In this document: one piece after another, positions 14,501-26,284 of the stretch
Layout: every line of letters begins with the position of its first letter
How positions within the stretch are numbered: position 1 is the stretch's first letter
Origin: Ciona intestinalis
Taxonomy: Eukaryota > Chordata > Ascidiacea > Phlebobranchia > Cionidae
NCBI RefSeq assembly: GCF_000224145.3
Contig: NC_020174.2
Location: 2,215,056 to 2,279,055, forward strand
DNA: 64,000 bases
Direction of reading: 5' to 3'
Notes under the pieces: model-generated
Seen by the model: the letters and a program-made list of their open reading frames with translations, nothing else
What the model was told of the DNA's origin: nothing
Databases searched by the model: none
Made by a program: the position numbers and the translations under genes

Positions 14501-17500
14501 CAGTTGTCCCGACACAAATGTTCGATTCTTCTTTCAACTCATTTTATGGACGAAGCTGATTTACTTGGAGACAGGATCGCTATTATGGCAGAAGGAAAGC
14601 TACGTTGTACAGGTAATTAATGAAGGTAACTTGCTTTACCCTCCCGTGGCTAAGAAAATGACAGTTGTTATGACACTGGTTTTCTGTTTTATTCACTTAG
14701 TGCCATTTACGAGTTACTAAGTATGTAACTTTGTGGGTGTGATTTTTCTGTATATATGATAATTAGTTTAGATTATTGACCACTGGGTTGAAGGAATTGT
14801 CATTAAGTGTCTTGCTCAAGGACCCATACACACACAATAGTGGCAGCAACCGGTCTTGAACCCATTACCTTTAAGTTGAAGTCTGGTGTCCCACTTTGTC
14901 ACTAGTTATATAACTTAGCCAGTTTATCTGTTTGAATTGTTCAACCTGAAATCATTCTGTATGCATAGACACCAAACCTGGGGTAACAGCGCAGGCAGTC
15001 TCTTGAAATTGGTAGGCCTACCTACCCTGCCACCAAATTTGTTTTATAGGAATGCTTGTTTAACTATTCCAGCCTTCCTGTATTTTTAAAAGTTTTTCTC
15101 CTATCTGTATGTACTATGAAATTTACCCATCTTTAACTATGCAAAGGATTGCATACACTCCTTAATTGTCGTTCTGTCATACCAGGTTCATCGGTTTTCT
15201 TGAAAAATAAGTTTGGTGTTGGATACCATGTTGTGCTTACCAAGACTCCAAGCTGTGATGTTGCTAAGGTAAAATTTCTGTTTTATATTCAAATTAATTG
15301 CCAGTTTTTTTGGGTTTTAGTTGGAAATAACTCGAAAATCCTTGAAGCGGGTTCCGTTATTCACAGTAGGTAAACGTCTTGCTTTTTTCAACTTGCTCAA
15401 AACAACACGTAACTCAGTTTAGTTCACTCTTGTATATATTATGTTTACTATGGACCACTACACGCTTATATAGTTACAACTGCAGGACGTAAGACACACG
15501 CAAAAAATAATATAAGAATTCTGTGTTAAAATTTTCTGTGTTATAAGCATTTGGTTACTCAATATATTTATCTATATTTCCTTTTTATTTTATTTGTTAT
15601 TTGCCTTTTTCTATTTTCTTTTTTTTTCAGGTTGATGAAATATTTCGATCCCATGTTAAAGAGTCGAAGTTGGAACGAACGGCTGGAGGAGAAATTTCTT
15701 TTGTTCTTCCTTTTGATTCTTCTTCATCCTTTCCTAAGCTCTTCCAGACTCTTGAACAGGATGCGGGAGCGCTTGGCGTCACCAATTTCGGAGCAACTGT
15801 TACAACTATGGAAGAAGTATTTCTTCGGTGAGAATAATTCATAAATTAGACGATTTATGTAAAAAGATTAATAAGATCATGTATTTAAAAAAAAGACAAG
15901 TTGTTTAAAAAAATTAAATGAATTATATTTTTAAATGTCAAAAATAACAAATAAAGTGTGTTTAATTTTGGTATTTTGTTGAAAGTTGTTTGGACAGTTG
16001 GTTTAGTTGAAATATTTTTCTGTAGATAAAATGTTGAATAACAGTTGTAAATTTGTTTGAAATTTTGACAATTGTTTTACTATATAAAATATATTTTATT
16101 TATTTCTTTTACTATAGTAGCGAAAAATTATCAAATTTTATAAAAAAGCGGAGAGAGGAGAATTATTAAAAAGTATCACACTATGTAAAACAGAGTAAAA
16201 ACTAGGAAAAGTCTCAGATAAAAGCTGAGCTGATGAACCTAGGATAGGCCATATCCACTTTAAATGAATCATTTCTCATACATAGGGTCACTGAGGATGC
16301 AAACACTGCAGTACAAAGTGTTAGCAGAAGATTATCTTTCTCTAAATCGGAAGTTGTACATGGGTCACCTAAGTTGGGTAGTGCGCCTACCAATGTTGTT
16401 CCATCGAAACGTAAGTTGGTTTTTAATTAGCAAAACAGATGGTTCAGAGCTGTAACTTAGAGGTTGGCGTGCCTGCCTGTAACTTAGAGGTTAGAGGTTT
16501 AAGACTCGTTGCTGCTACAATTGTGGGTGCATGTGTCATTGGGCAAGCCCTTAACAGCAAATGCTTCAATTCAGTGGTTACTGATGGGTTGTCTAAATTG
16601 TCGGCCATACATAAAAACAATCACACACAAAGTTACATATATGTTACTTTGTTACATATACACGAAAAAAAGATGTTTTTGGCCCAAACACGGATAAAGC
16701 TAGTTATATTTATTTAGTAATATGAATTGGTTTATCTTGCACGTTCCACCCAAAGTATTACTCTTTTTAACAAATACCTGAACCTGTTGAGACACTTGCA
16801 GTGCATTTTATTAGGCAATACACAGTGACCAACACGTACCAAAATTTAGGTATTCTTTCGTAATTCCATCTTGTTCCATCTATACAGAATACTTGCATTC
16901 TTCACTCAAATACAACGATGGTGTTGCTCTATGGTTCCAACAGTTTTATGCCTTACTCATTAAACGACTGTTGCATTCAAAAAGAAATTACAAGGTCATT
17001 ACTTGATACTTATACATACATATTAATCATTCTTTTTTTAGCAGCTTATCTGGTATAAAACACATAGTGTATTTTTGAGGTTTTGCCAAAATAAAAAGCG
17101 TGGTGTATTTTCTAAGTTCTTTCTGTCTGCAGTCTGGCAAGAGTCTTAAATCACACTATGCTTTTTGTATTGCCGGATGACAGATGAAATGGCGAAAATA
17201 CACTACGTTTTTATACCAGATGAGCCACTAGAAGATTATTCACATTTTACACTATGCCTGGTAACAGAAGTAACAAATTACGTTCTGTTGCCAAATATTA
17301 GACGAAACATCGTAAATACACTACGTTTTTGATCAGATTAGCCGCTAAAACATTATTTACACCATGCCTGGTAGCAGATTAACAGACTACATTCTCTTGC
17401 CGAATGGCAGACGAAACGTCAAAAATACACTATGTTTTTTATACCGAATGAGCCGGTAAAAGATTATTTTCATTATGCCTGTTAGCAGAAGTAACAAATT

Positions 17501-20500
17501 ACATTTTTCTGTTACCCGCAACGAAAATATAAATAATTTACATTCAATCCCAGGTTGCTGTTGCCCAGATATTGGTTCCAGTTTTCTTTGCAATAATTTC
17601 AATCATGAACGCAAAGTTTCCACCTTTTGAACAAAAGAACGTCCCACTTGGTAAGAAAAGATTTTGTCTCTCATTTATGTCGTTACCTGGTTGTTCCTGC
17701 CAGTAGGGATATGCTTGTCTCAAAGATTAAGCCATGCAAGTCTAAGTCGGAGCTCTCGCGTAGGAAAACTATAAAATGCTCATTAAAATACGAAAATTTC
17801 TCATTAAAAAAACTACATGATACATGTTAATCTCTCATTACTTCTAAAACCATTTTGTTGTCCCCTATAAAAAGCTGTATATATGTTGTCCCCTTTAAGT
17901 TGTATGTTTGTGTCCCTTTTAAACTCCTTAACTTTGTCCCCATTGTTTTTTGTATATATGTTTTCCATGTTTTATTTTATGAGTATATAACCTAAGCTTT
18001 GTGGGGTTTTTGGATCATTACAATTATGTGCTACTGGTGTCAACATCCTTTTGAACTGAGTGACCTTGAGACTTTCAATACACTTTGGGTAATGGGACAA
18101 CCCTAGCCCAAAGTCCTAGGACCCATGGCGTGCCACCCTGGGAGACCTTAGCCACATAGAATAGGATACATAATAAAATGAGTAGAAAAACTGGTTCAAG
18201 CAATATTTTCCAATACCATCTGAAATAAGTGCATTGATAAAATATTGTATAGTGATATGGTATGCCAGAATAAATACTCACAAAAAAAAGTAAATTAAAA
18301 ATAAGACTTTTGTAAAAATTTCTAAACAAATTTCTGATCAAGCTAGAATAAGTATTTTTGGTTTACATCCACCAAGTTCTATTTAACACCGCAATATCTT
18401 TTTGTTTCAGATCTCTCTGTTGATCAGTATGGTCCCAACAATGTGTGGTACAACTTTACCCCAAATTCCCCTCTATCTGCTGACTTGAGCCAGTCCTACA
18501 AATCTGCTTTTAAAGGTTTGTTTCGTTTAAATTGTTTTTTCTTAACAGCAGGGTATAGGCTATTTAAGCATAAAATTGGACAGGTAAAACATAAGATGTC
18601 AACGTTGTTTAAAAGTTGAGTTGAAAACATATGGTGTCATAGCAGACAGGTGTATGAAACGGAACACCCATGTTATATCACATGTCGTTTTCCCATTACT
18701 CAAAAGCAAGTTACCTTCATTCATTCATATCGTTATTCATTATATCAGGTTTGGAATCAGCATATGAGGTTAATGAAGACATTGAGTTATTTCTTGCCAA
18801 CAAATATTTAAAGGAGGGTGGAGACTTTAACACGGAGAACCTGATTGCTGGGAGTTTTCTTACAAATACAGGTATGTAACTTATAACTGTTTTAGAATAA
18901 TAAATTCCGCGAATCTGATCCAGGTCTGGTGCTCATATAGTTGGACATTATTGTGTAAAGAAGTACCGTAAGAATCTGGTAATATGAAAAAGTATCAGAC
19001 ACAAATCAAGTCCAGCGAATTGCATAATATAAATAAAAATAAGAAATATATATTTTGCCTAAATGGCACCGTCAGTCTTTTATTTAAACAATTCAAACAG
19101 ATACAGCGCATATGTAACTTGTGTGTTTAAAATTTTCCATATTGGCAGATTTAGCAAGGTCAATAAATTCTTGCTAAATGGAATACGAAACGTTGGAACA
19201 AAATTAACATTTTAATAACGGAAAAGCAAACAAAATTGTGTTAAGTTATGTCTTGTAGGAAAATGGTATTTTGCTATATAAAACAAAACTGTTTGTAAGT
19301 GGTTAATTTATATAAATATTGTCTAAATTAAAGTATATAATTATTCATTACTAATAAAATCATAAATATTTTTTGCTACTTATTTTGTCAAATTTAATGA
19401 GCGTTTTTTTTCGATTTGTGTATTGTTTTTTCGATTTATGTATATTTTAGAAATCGTACTTCAAAGCATAGTTAGTCAATACACTGCACGTAACTTTTTT
19501 TTCAGCCACAAATACATCAAAAAGTATAGCTTGGTTCAATAACCAAGCATACCACACACCAGCTTCTACATTGCTGTATATGGACCAGGCTTATATAAGA
19601 ATGGTTGGTGATGGCGTGTATAAGAATTTTACAATGGAAATATGGAACTCTCCACTACCACGCAATTCAACTAATAGAGTGCAGGAACAACTGCTAGGGT
19701 AGGTATTAAGTTTTTAGTCTGGCACATTGGTTAGCGCCTGCCTCTTACCCAGAGGTAAGGGGTTCAATGCTCGTGACTGCTACAGTTTTGGGCGCACGTT
19801 TCCTTCCGCAAGACACCTATTGGCAATTGATTAAACTGAGTGGTCACTGATGGGTTGTTTAAATTACCAGCTATTACAGAAAAAATGATCACCCATAAAG
19901 TTACATACGTGGTAACTGGTAAGCTTGCAAGTGGTGTATGAAACAGAACACCAGAACAAACTTAATAAAAGTCTGTGTATTCTAATTTATGCGGGTGAGG
20001 TCCTATAGCAAGGACCTCCGATTTAAGCCATAGTTGGCCCAAAACCCCAACACTCAGACTGCATGTGTTTTTAAAAATTGTTTTTTACGAAAACTTATAA
20101 AAGTTGCTTACACATGTAATAAACCTTATACCAGTAAAAAAGGGAAGTCAACTAATAAAAACTGTATTTTCAGGTCATTATCTGGCTTCCTGATTGCTTT
20201 TAACATCGTTCTTGGATTTTCTTTTCTCGCTGCATCGTTTTGCATCTTCCTTGTAAGAGAGAGAGTCGACCGATCTTCTCTCCTCCAAGCTCTTGCCGGA
20301 GTTGATCCCGTTTGCTTCTGGATGTCAACGTTCACATGGGATTTCATCAACTTTATCACTCCGTGCTTGCTCACTATGGTTTGTCATTTAATTAAACTTT
20401 TGCTAAATATTTATTTTCATAAAAAAATAAAACTTAAAATATATTTTTTTAATTTTTAATTTTTTTTCGATTTATAAACTTTTTATTAAACTGAAATGAA

Positions 20501-23500
20501 TGTAAGTTATTTATCCTATTGTGAGGTTACAACCACAGTCAATATGTCAACATATTTTTTAATACACCTTGTGTCTGCTTACTAACTTATTTACCCTCGC
20601 GTGGCAGGAAAAGACAGTTATTAGAACATAGGTGTTCTGTTTCGTACACCTCGTTCCCGCTTACGAGTTACCACTTATGTAACTTTGTAGGTGATTATTT
20701 TAAATTTTTAAATTTACATATACCCACTGGGTTGGAGCAATTGTCGTTAAATGTATAAAAAAACATCATAGTCTAGATAAAACACACGAATTTTTCACAG
20801 ATAATGTTTGCTGCCTTCAGTGTGACCGAATTCACCAACCATGCTGGCATTGCAATACTTCTATTCATACTTTACTGTTGGGCTTCCCTACCCCTGATGT
20901 ACGTACTGTCCATGTTCTTTCAAGTTCCCTCCACAGCTCTTGTCCGAATCACTATACTTAACATCATCACGGGACTGGCATCTATTATCACTGTCAATGT
21001 GCTACGATTACTTTGTAAGTTATATCGATTTTTGTACATTGTTTGTAGTGTGGCTTTTTGTATATTGTTTTAATTACAATAGTGGTTAGACTGGTTACAC
21101 AAAATCATTGCATCGTTTGCTATCATTGTGGGTGTATGTGTGTTTGGCAAGAACCTTAACTTTTGAAAAAAACTTTGAAAGTTATATTTTCTGCTATATT
21201 CTGCTTAAGTTCCTGGCAATACACTAAAAAGTAAACCCATTGTTTAATAATGGGTTAAAAATTGGAACAAAATGCAATTAATTATTAATTCTATTTTCTC
21301 ATCCCATTTGGTAGTAAACAAAAAACATTCAAAGAATTATAAAACGGTATCCTCAGGACTCCCATAGACCGATGTTAATTGTTTAAAACATATTCGGGAT
21401 GTTTGGATATTATGCGCTAAAGGTGTCCCATCTTACCCTGCAGTTAAAAAATGTTAAAAAAATGAACAATTATAATGCTGTTTTATATTACCAAAAATCT
21501 ATATTCTTTCCAGCACTAAATAAAGAAGCGAATATTCTTGACTGGGTGTTTCTACTCATGCCACAATATTGCTTGGGTCAGGGTTTGGCAGATTTGTATG
21601 CAAATGATCAAATGGTTAATATTTGCACTTCGGATCCATTCCTTGAAATCTACTGCAGAGAGATGGGTAAGAGGCATGCTATTGTGATTGTAATAAGAAA
21701 CATTTCTTAGGTAAAGTTTAAAAAATTTTCCCGATAATCTAAAAAAATCTCATAGTCTTAAAAAAATTTCATAAAATCTATAAAACATACAATAAGTTCA
21801 AAAATTTTTCACAAAGTTTAAAACTTTTTCCTGAAGTGTAAAAAGTGTTTTCCTTTTTTTTAAAGGTAACTTGGGCTTGTATGTAATGTAAGCTTTGATT
21901 ATACTGTTACGAGAGCCATACCATAAATATAAACCGAGCTAACAAATGAAGTCCTAATATTTTAAAACATCACAGGATTTGACTTTCAAACCAACTTCCT
22001 TGCATGGAACCAATATGGAGTTGGAAGATTTGCGACTTTCCTTGGATCTCAGGGTGTTGTCTTCTTTATTATTCTCTTCATGGTAGAGTTTGATGTTGTT
22101 CAACGTGCATGGAACTCATTTAAGATTAGACACAACAGCACGGTACGATTTTATAGTTTATGCTGTAACTAGGAGAAAAAAAAGCACTTTCTGTCTGTCT
22201 GCTAGGCAACCACGCTAATTTTCTTCCAATTAAATGTGAATATGTTTAAAATGTAAACAAGTTTTAATAACTGTTGTTTTGTCGCAATATCCTGTCTTTT
22301 TGTTTTAAATGTTTCCAAGAGACAAATGGGGTTATTATTATAGTTTGTCCGGCACAGTGGATAGCGCGCCTACATGTTACTATGGGGTTAAGGGTTCAAG
22401 GCTACCCACTGCTAGTGCTACTATTGTGGCCATATGTGTCAATGGGCAACACACTTAACAGCAATTACATCAAACCATTGATCACTTATGGGTAATTTTC
22501 ACATAGAAACAGCTCTCTTATACACCTTGATTGCTGTAACTTAGGATAAGAACTGTCTAAACTCTCCTAAAATCAAAAAACTAGCTATCGCAAATGCGGT
22601 TTTTTCAATAAATTTTTAAATTTAAAAAAAAATACAAAAAGGAGGTAGAGGGTTCACCTTATAACCTCCCTGGTTGCGCCACTGTTATTGCTGCATAAAC
22701 CAAGTCACCAGATCCAGACATTCAACTTTTATTTTCAGCAGAAACCAATGATGGCTGCGTTATCAGCTTTGCTTGAGGATGATGATGTAGCAGAGGAGAG
22801 GGATCGGATCAACAACACTGATCTTCCAAATCTAGTCGTCACTGATCGACTTATCATAAAAAATCTTCGAAAAGTAATTTTCTTACTAATTTTATTTTTA
22901 AAAAGATTTCGAATTTTTTTTTTGATTAATTCTTCGAAAACAATTTTTTAAATTTTTTAAACACTATTTTAAGCATATTGCTAATTTAAAACCTCTTGTC
23001 CCTATTCTGTAAAAAATATATAAAGTAGTTCAAAATATAGTAAAAAAAATTATATATGTATCTATATATAGAGGTTTTAAATCTAAAAGATATATAAATA
23101 AAATTGGAAAACATTATAAAATAAAGAAAAAATAATATATATTTATATATCTGCATTTTGCACCATTAAAATTTTAATCACTTTTCAAACCAGGTTTATA
23201 AAAGTGGTTCCACGTCTCATGTAGCGGTTGACCAGTTATGTGTTGGAATACCAGAGGCTGAATGCTTTGGTTTATTAGGGATAAACGGAGCCGGCAAAAC
23301 AACAACTTTTAAAATGATAACCGGAGATTATCGACCCACAAGTGGAAGTGCTTTCCTTGATGGATATGATGTTAGGACTCAACTAAGAATGGTCAGTTGT
23401 TTTTATTTACATTACTATTATAATAACGCACAATTTTGTTTCTAAGTTTAACTTAATTAAACATAAATGGTCGTTTGTTTGTCTGCTAGGAGTAGCGCCC

Positions 23501-26284
23501 ATGCTTTTTTTCGACCACGCTTTTAAACATTTTTTTTATTTAAATTATTTGGATTTTTACTGCATAAGGTATCTGTTAATGTCACTGTACCTTCCTGTAT
23601 CCTAAAGGTTACATGTTTAAGGCTGGTCTGTGTTACAAATGTGGGTGATTTGATTGTCCTTGGACAAGACACTTAACTGCAATTGCTCCAACCCAGTGGT
23701 CCATTAAGCGTTTGTCTGCCATAGAATAGAAAATCCAAAAAGATTGATCACTTTACATATGTGGTAACTCGTAAATGCATACGTATGCATATATGGTAAC
23801 ATTTAAGCGTGTACAAGTTGTATGAAACAAAAAAAAATATTAAAAAAAACACATATATTATTGCCTTGCGAGGATAAAAACAAGTTGCATTCATTTATTC
23901 CCCATTAATAATTTTCACACACTTTTTCAGGCTCAACAAAGAATGGGATATTGCCCACAATTTGATGCTCTCATTGAGCAAATGACGGGCGCTGAAACCC
24001 TTCGTATGTTTGCCCGTTTACGTGGTGTGCCTGAATCTGATATACCGGCGTGTATCAATAACTTGGGTAGGATCCTTCACTTCAGCGAACACATTGACAA
24101 ACCTTGTGAAACATACAGGTAATTGTCCCTTACTGCAGTAGTTGTAACTTAAACAAAACCAATTGTGAATTTTTTAAAAAGTTTTTTTTTACCTAAAGAA
24201 ATGAAGTACTATGTGTTAGGATGGATACTAATACCCCAAATTATCTCGTATTTCCTTATCGTGTTTGATTGTTCGATTTACAACGCTCTTTTAGAGTTGT
24301 GAAGATATGGTTATATAATTTAAATATTCTGTGTTTTCTACCTAATTAGCAATAAATGAGACTTTAAACATGGACCATCCCGAATTTGTATCTGTTATGT
24401 TTTTAATATTTAAAATAAAAGTAATATTTTGTTTTAAACAATAAAATTCAATTAAACATTTACCACGTTTTTGTTAAATAAATTAGACGATTTTTTTATT
24501 ATTTACAGTCCTAATAATAAAATTAAAGTAGACTTTTATCATGTTTTTTATATAAAAAAAAATAAAAAATATTTTTAAAAGTAATATACTTTCTTTTTTT
24601 TGTTTGTACAAGTGGTGGGAACAAACGAAAGTTGAGCACAGCGATTGCTCTCGTTGGTAATCCTCCTGTTGTCCTCCTGGATGAGCCGAGCACAGGGATG
24701 GATCCTGGAGCAAAGAGGATGTTGTGGGATGCTATTGCTGCAGTGAGGAGCAGTGGGTGCTCTATTGTTATCACATCTCACAGGTTGGAATTGAATGAAT
24801 AAATTGATAAATGAATAAATGTAACTTATTTGGAAATAAAATTAAACGTATTTTTTTGGAAATGAAATTAAATGTAACTTTTTTTTAAATGAAATTAAAT
24901 GTAACTTTAAAAAAAATAAAATTGTGTAACTTATTTATTCTTGTGGAGGGAAAATTAGGGTTGTTTGAACTTGTGTGTTCTGTTTCACACATTTTGGCCA
25001 GCTTATAACTATAAGCTATCACCTATGTAGCTTTTTGTAGTTGTTTTTATTTTGTATGGCTGAAAATTTAGACAACCCATTGTTGACCACTGGGTCGAGC
25101 AATTGCGATTAAGTGTCTTGCCCAAGGACACATACACCCACAATGGTAGCAGCGACAAGCCTTGAACGCATTATCTCTTATATACTGGTTCCAATGCTTG
25201 TTTTCAGTATGGAAGAATGTGAAGCACTTTGTACAAGACTAGCAATCATGGTGAACGGAAAACTACGATGTCTTGGTGGACCTCAACACCTTAAGAGCAA
25301 GTTTGGTGAAGGTTATACAATTGAAATGAAAGTGAAATCAAACCCTGGACTTTCTAAAGTATACATGGAAGACAATTTCCCAGGTTAACTTTATTATTTA
25401 GCAATTGGGTGTAATTTAGTACAAGTTTAAATTTAATAAGACAAAAAATCAGACATTGTTATTTTATAAAAAAAAGTTGCATTTAAAATACATTTGACAT
25501 TTAAATTTGTTTTGCATTAATTTTTTTTCATGTCTTCAATTTTTTTGCATTTAAAATTTTTTTTGTATTTTTACCAAATTTAACTCGAAATTATTGTAAC
25601 TAGGCAGTACATTAAAAGATGAACATCAGGGCCTTCTCACATATCATGTCCCTCAATATAAAGTTGATGGTTCAAATCTCAACCTATCTATGGTAAGTGA
25701 TAAGAGTTTCAATGTGCAGCTCGTGTGACAAAATCTGCAATTTGGCCCGTGTAAGGAAAAAGGTTGCTGACTCCTGCAATAAATATTAACATTAAAATTG
25801 TTTTATGACAGTTTTTATTTATATTTTCAAGTCGATAATTTTTCCTAGGTGTTTAAACTTTTTTTTATATTTTTTTTTCTTTATGGGTGAGGTCCTTGTC
25901 AAGGACCTGGGATTTAGGCTAAATTTGGCTCATTACCACAACACCCGGAAAGCTCATGTAAGCCCTTCTTGCGAGCGGTGCCGCGACACCGCATATTGGC
26001 ACCATTTTTTTATCCCGGTGTGCTTACGAGTTACCATACTTTTCAACTTTGTGTATGATTTTTACAGAACATAAAAATTGTTTTATGAAAACTTTTTTTC
26101 GAATAAGGTATTTTTTCTCTAGGTGTTTGAACTGATGGAACAAGGAAAATCTGAGTCAAAAATAAGCGATTACACTGTATCGCAAACCTCATTAGAGCAA
26201 GTGTTCCTTAGTTTAGTTCGTTGGCAACGAGAAGCTACAGAAGTCGATTTATCCTCAAGTTCTGCCAATGAAGCTACAGCATAG
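2525..26284 (+). CDS. abca3: ABCA3-like full-length lipid ABC transporter, 39 exons
   Basis: Full transporter of about 1873 residues: TMD1, NBD1, TMD2, NBD2. Exons: 2525-2697, 3269-3444, 3504-3554, 4237-4326, 4966-5133, 6109-6270, 6852-7047, 7313-7416, 8091-8216, 8841-8944, 9329-9445, 9702-9819, 10169-10342, 10556-10623, 11245-11358, 11767-11940, 12490-12616, 13335-13489, 13782-13937, 14432-14612, 15186-15268, 15631-15827, 16286-16410, 16888-16994, 17554-17650, 18411-18515, 18749-18871, 19506-19698, 20174-20378, 20801-21014, 21514-21666, 21976-22142, 22739-22873, 23194-23391, 23931-24118, 24613-24783, 25208-25383, 25604-25692, 26123-26284. Phases agree throughout and the total (5622) divides by three. 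The start MHAWDQF precedes [11 protein letters not shown], as in ABCA3. NBD1 has [19 protein letters not shown] and [15 protein letters not shown]2 has [18 protein letters not shown] and [23 protein letters not shown] and [11 protein letters not shown] are ABCA3-like TMD1 strings. Family members export phospholipids or sterols; the substrate here is inferred only. Confidence 0.93.
2910..3176 (-). mobile_element. Composite tRNA-derived SINE copy (Cics-type)
   Basis: On the minus strand: tRNA-like head with A box (TGGTTAACACGCCTGCCTC) and B-box region, then the CTGCTACCATTGT core, the CTAATGGGTTGTCTAAATT block and the GTAAGC...TGTATGAAACAGAA tail. ABCA3-like intron 1. Confidence 0.75.
3904..4100 (+). 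mobile_element. MITE copy 1 (TGGGGTAAGATGGGACA ends)
   Basis: Full copy: AGTAGGGTTGGGGGAAGATG at the left, CATCTTGACCCCACCCTACT at the right, with internal TTCTATTTTCTCGTCCCATT. Intron of the ABCA3-like gene. Confidence 0.85.
5587..5736. mobile_element. Near-perfect hairpin element (foldback MITE)
   Basis: The left arm TTAATCTATTGCCAGCTCAT is repeated in reverse complement as ATGAGCTGG-type sequence at the right end (CAGGTGAGCTGGCAATAGAT). Each arm is about 50 bases and the loop about 45. Confidence 0.8.
5868..6051 (+). mobile_element. MITE copy 2
   Basis: Left end TAGTAGGGTGGGGTAAGATG; right end TGTCCCATCATGCCCCACAG. ABCA3-like intron. Confidence 0.85.
6423..6725 (+). mobile_element. SINE, nearly full length
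   Basis: Head TACAGTGGTTAATATGCCTG, middle CAAGACACTTAACGGCAATT, tail GGGATAAAGCAAGTTACATTC. ABCA3-like intron. Confidence 0.85.
7486..7597 (+). mobile_element. SINE middle fragment
   Basis: CTCAACCCAGTGGCCACTAG to ATGTAAGCTGTCTCAAGGTG; head and tail missing. Confidence 0.7.
9180..9298 (+). mobile_element. SINE 3' fragment
   Basis: TGGCACGAGGTGTGTGAAAA to AATAAAGCAAGTTGCATTTA, directly before exon 9329. Confidence 0.75.
9477..9605 (+). mobile_element. MITE copy 3, left part only
   Basis: Starts CAGTAGGGTGGGGAAAGAT and keeps AAACAAAGAACATTCAAAG, but the right end is missing. Confidence 0.7.
9915..10148 (+). mobile_element. SINE lacking the tRNA head
   Basis: CGTATGTGTTCTTGGGCAAG to AATAAAGCAAGTTACATTCA; ends 20 bases before exon 10169. 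Confidence 0.8.
10489..10530. repeat. TA-rich microsatellite
   Basis: TATATATTATG followed by a pure TA run, in an ABCA3-like intron 26 bases before the acceptor of exon 10556. Confidence 0.85.
10650..10838 (-). mobile_element. MITE copy 4
   Basis: Degenerate left end; right end CCTATTTTACCTTACCCTAC. Inverted relative to copy 1. Confidence 0.65.
11024..11213 (-). mobile_element. MITE copy 5
   Basis: AGTAAAGTGGGGGAAGATGG to CTCATTTTCCCCAACCCTAC; ABCA3-like intron before exon 11245. Confidence 0.8.
12140..12395. mobile_element. Two SINE fragments in inverted orientation
   Basis: A minus-strand middle (GACAACCCATTAGTGAGTGA) followed by a plus-strand core (CTCATCGCTGCTACCATTGT) and middle (ATCACTAATGGGTTATC). 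They can pair with each other. Confidence 0.7.
12490..14612 (+). CDS. abca3: NBD1 exon block of the ABCA3-like transporter
   Basis: Four exons hold the first ATPase domain: Walker A (exon 12490-12616, at about residue 733), Q-loop CPQFN (13335-13489), signature LSGGM (13782-13937), and Walker B plus the H-loop STHFMDEAD (14432-14612). No key residue is missing. Confidence 0.92.
12785..12845 (+). mobile_element. MITE right-end fragment
   Basis: CAATCAGGAAAATGGGATTT followed by TATCCCATTTTACCCC. Confidence 0.55.
13545..13735 (+). mobile_element. SINE pieces: a middle fragment followed by a tRNA-like head
   Basis: CTCCAACCTAGTGGTCAATA, then TGGTTAGCGCACCTGCCTCT and GGTTCAAGGC (B box) to GTATTGGGCAAG. 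Confidence 0.75.
14625..14912 (-). mobile_element. SINE, nearly full length, minus strand
   Basis: TTACGAGTTACTAAGTATGT through ACAATAGTGGCAGCAACCGG, with a worn head. ABCA3-like intron. Confidence 0.75.
16434..16710 (+). mobile_element. SINE with partly duplicated head
   Basis: CTGTAACTTAGAGGTTGGCG and CCTGTAACTTAGAGGTTAGA repeat side by side, then CTGCTACAATTGTGGGTGCA and ACGGATAAAGCTAGTTATAT. Confidence 0.75.
17040..17512. repeat. Tandem array of about 115-base units within a foldback-type element
   Basis: Units carry the same core (AAATACACTACGTTTTT...TACCAGATGAGCC), then CTATGCCTGGTAACAGAAGT. Three to four units lie in one intron of the ABCA3-like gene. The ends match the hairpin at 5587-5736. 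Confidence 0.8.
18635..18735 (+). mobile_element. SINE 3' fragment
   Basis: CAGGTGTATGAAACGGAACA to AAAGCAAGTTACCTTCATTC, just before exon 18749. Confidence 0.7.
19717..19960 (+). mobile_element. SINE, 3' end lost
   Basis: GGCACATTGGTTAGCGCCTG with B box GGTTCAATGC, to GTGGTGTATGAAACAGAACA. Confidence 0.85.
19990..20066 (+). mobile_element. Fragment of a third repeat family (GGTCCTT/AAGGACC)
   Basis: GGGTGAGGTCCTATAGCAAGGACC followed by GATTTAAGCCATAGTTGGC; shares this head with 25883-25990. Confidence 0.55.
20583..20757 (-). mobile_element. SINE lacking the tRNA head, minus strand
   Basis: ACACCTCGTTCCCGCTTACG to CACTGGGTTGGAGCAATTGTC. Confidence 0.75.
21080..21162 (+). mobile_element. 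SINE head fragment
   Basis: TAGTGGTTAGACTGGTTACA to TTGTGGGTGTATGTGTGTTT. Confidence 0.6.
21285..21445 (+). mobile_element. MITE copy 6, left end lost
   Basis: TTCTATTTTCTCATCCCATT through GGTGTCCCATCTTACCCTGC. ABCA3-like intron. Confidence 0.7.
21712..21860. repeat. Degenerate short tandem repeats
   Basis: Variants of AGTTTAAAAATTTTTCC recur about six times in an ABCA3-like intron. Confidence 0.6.
22345..22497 (+). mobile_element. SINE 5' half
   Basis: CCGGCACAGTGGATAGCGCG with B box GGGTTCAAGGC, ending at TTGATCACTTATGGGTAA. Confidence 0.8.
23194..25383 (+). CDS. abca3: NBD2 exon block of the ABCA3-like transporter
   Basis: Second ATPase domain: Walker A (23194-23391), Q-loop CPQFD (23931-24118), signature YSGGN plus Walker B and the switch region ITSHS (24613-24783), then [14 protein letters not shown] (25208-25383). 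All catalytic motifs are intact. YSGG in place of LSGG is usual for NBD2 of this subfamily. Confidence 0.92.
23580..23902 (+). mobile_element. SINE, full length but diverged
   Basis: TGTACCTTCCTGTATCCTAA head; CAAGACACTTAACTGCAATT middle; GGATAAAAACAAGTTGCATTC tail, ending about 30 bases before exon 23931. Confidence 0.75.
24213..24385 (-). mobile_element. MITE copy 7, degenerate
   Basis: GTTAGGATGGATACTAATACCCC to GAGACTTTAAACATGGACCATCC; recognisable mainly by TTATCGTGTTTGATTG and the truncated ends. Confidence 0.45.
24815..24935. repeat. Short tandem repeats
   Basis: GGAAATGAAATTAAATGTAAC-type units repeat four times directly after the NBD2 exon 24613-24783. Confidence 0.65.
24965..25190 (-). 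mobile_element. SINE, minus strand
   Basis: TGTGTTCTGTTTCACACATT to CACAATGGTAGCAGCGACAA, close to the acceptor of exon 25208. Confidence 0.75.
25883..26068 (+). mobile_element. Third repeat family joined to a SINE 3' piece
   Basis: GGGTGAGGTCCTTGTCAAGG head, then AACACCCGGAAAGCTCATG and GAGCGGTGCCGCGACACCGC, ending in the minus-strand SINE motif TGCTTACGAGTTACCA. Confidence 0.55.

Noticed and set aside
18075..18341. Minus-strand hydrophobic frame of 88 codons in an ABCA3-like intron
   Set aside because: AT-rich DNA translates to such hydrophobic strings; it lies wholly in an intron with no acceptor or donor in phase.
22345..22495. tRNA gene suggested by A- and B-box motifs
   Set aside because: The boxes belong to the SINE head; no cloverleaf with a paired acceptor stem was found here or in other copies.
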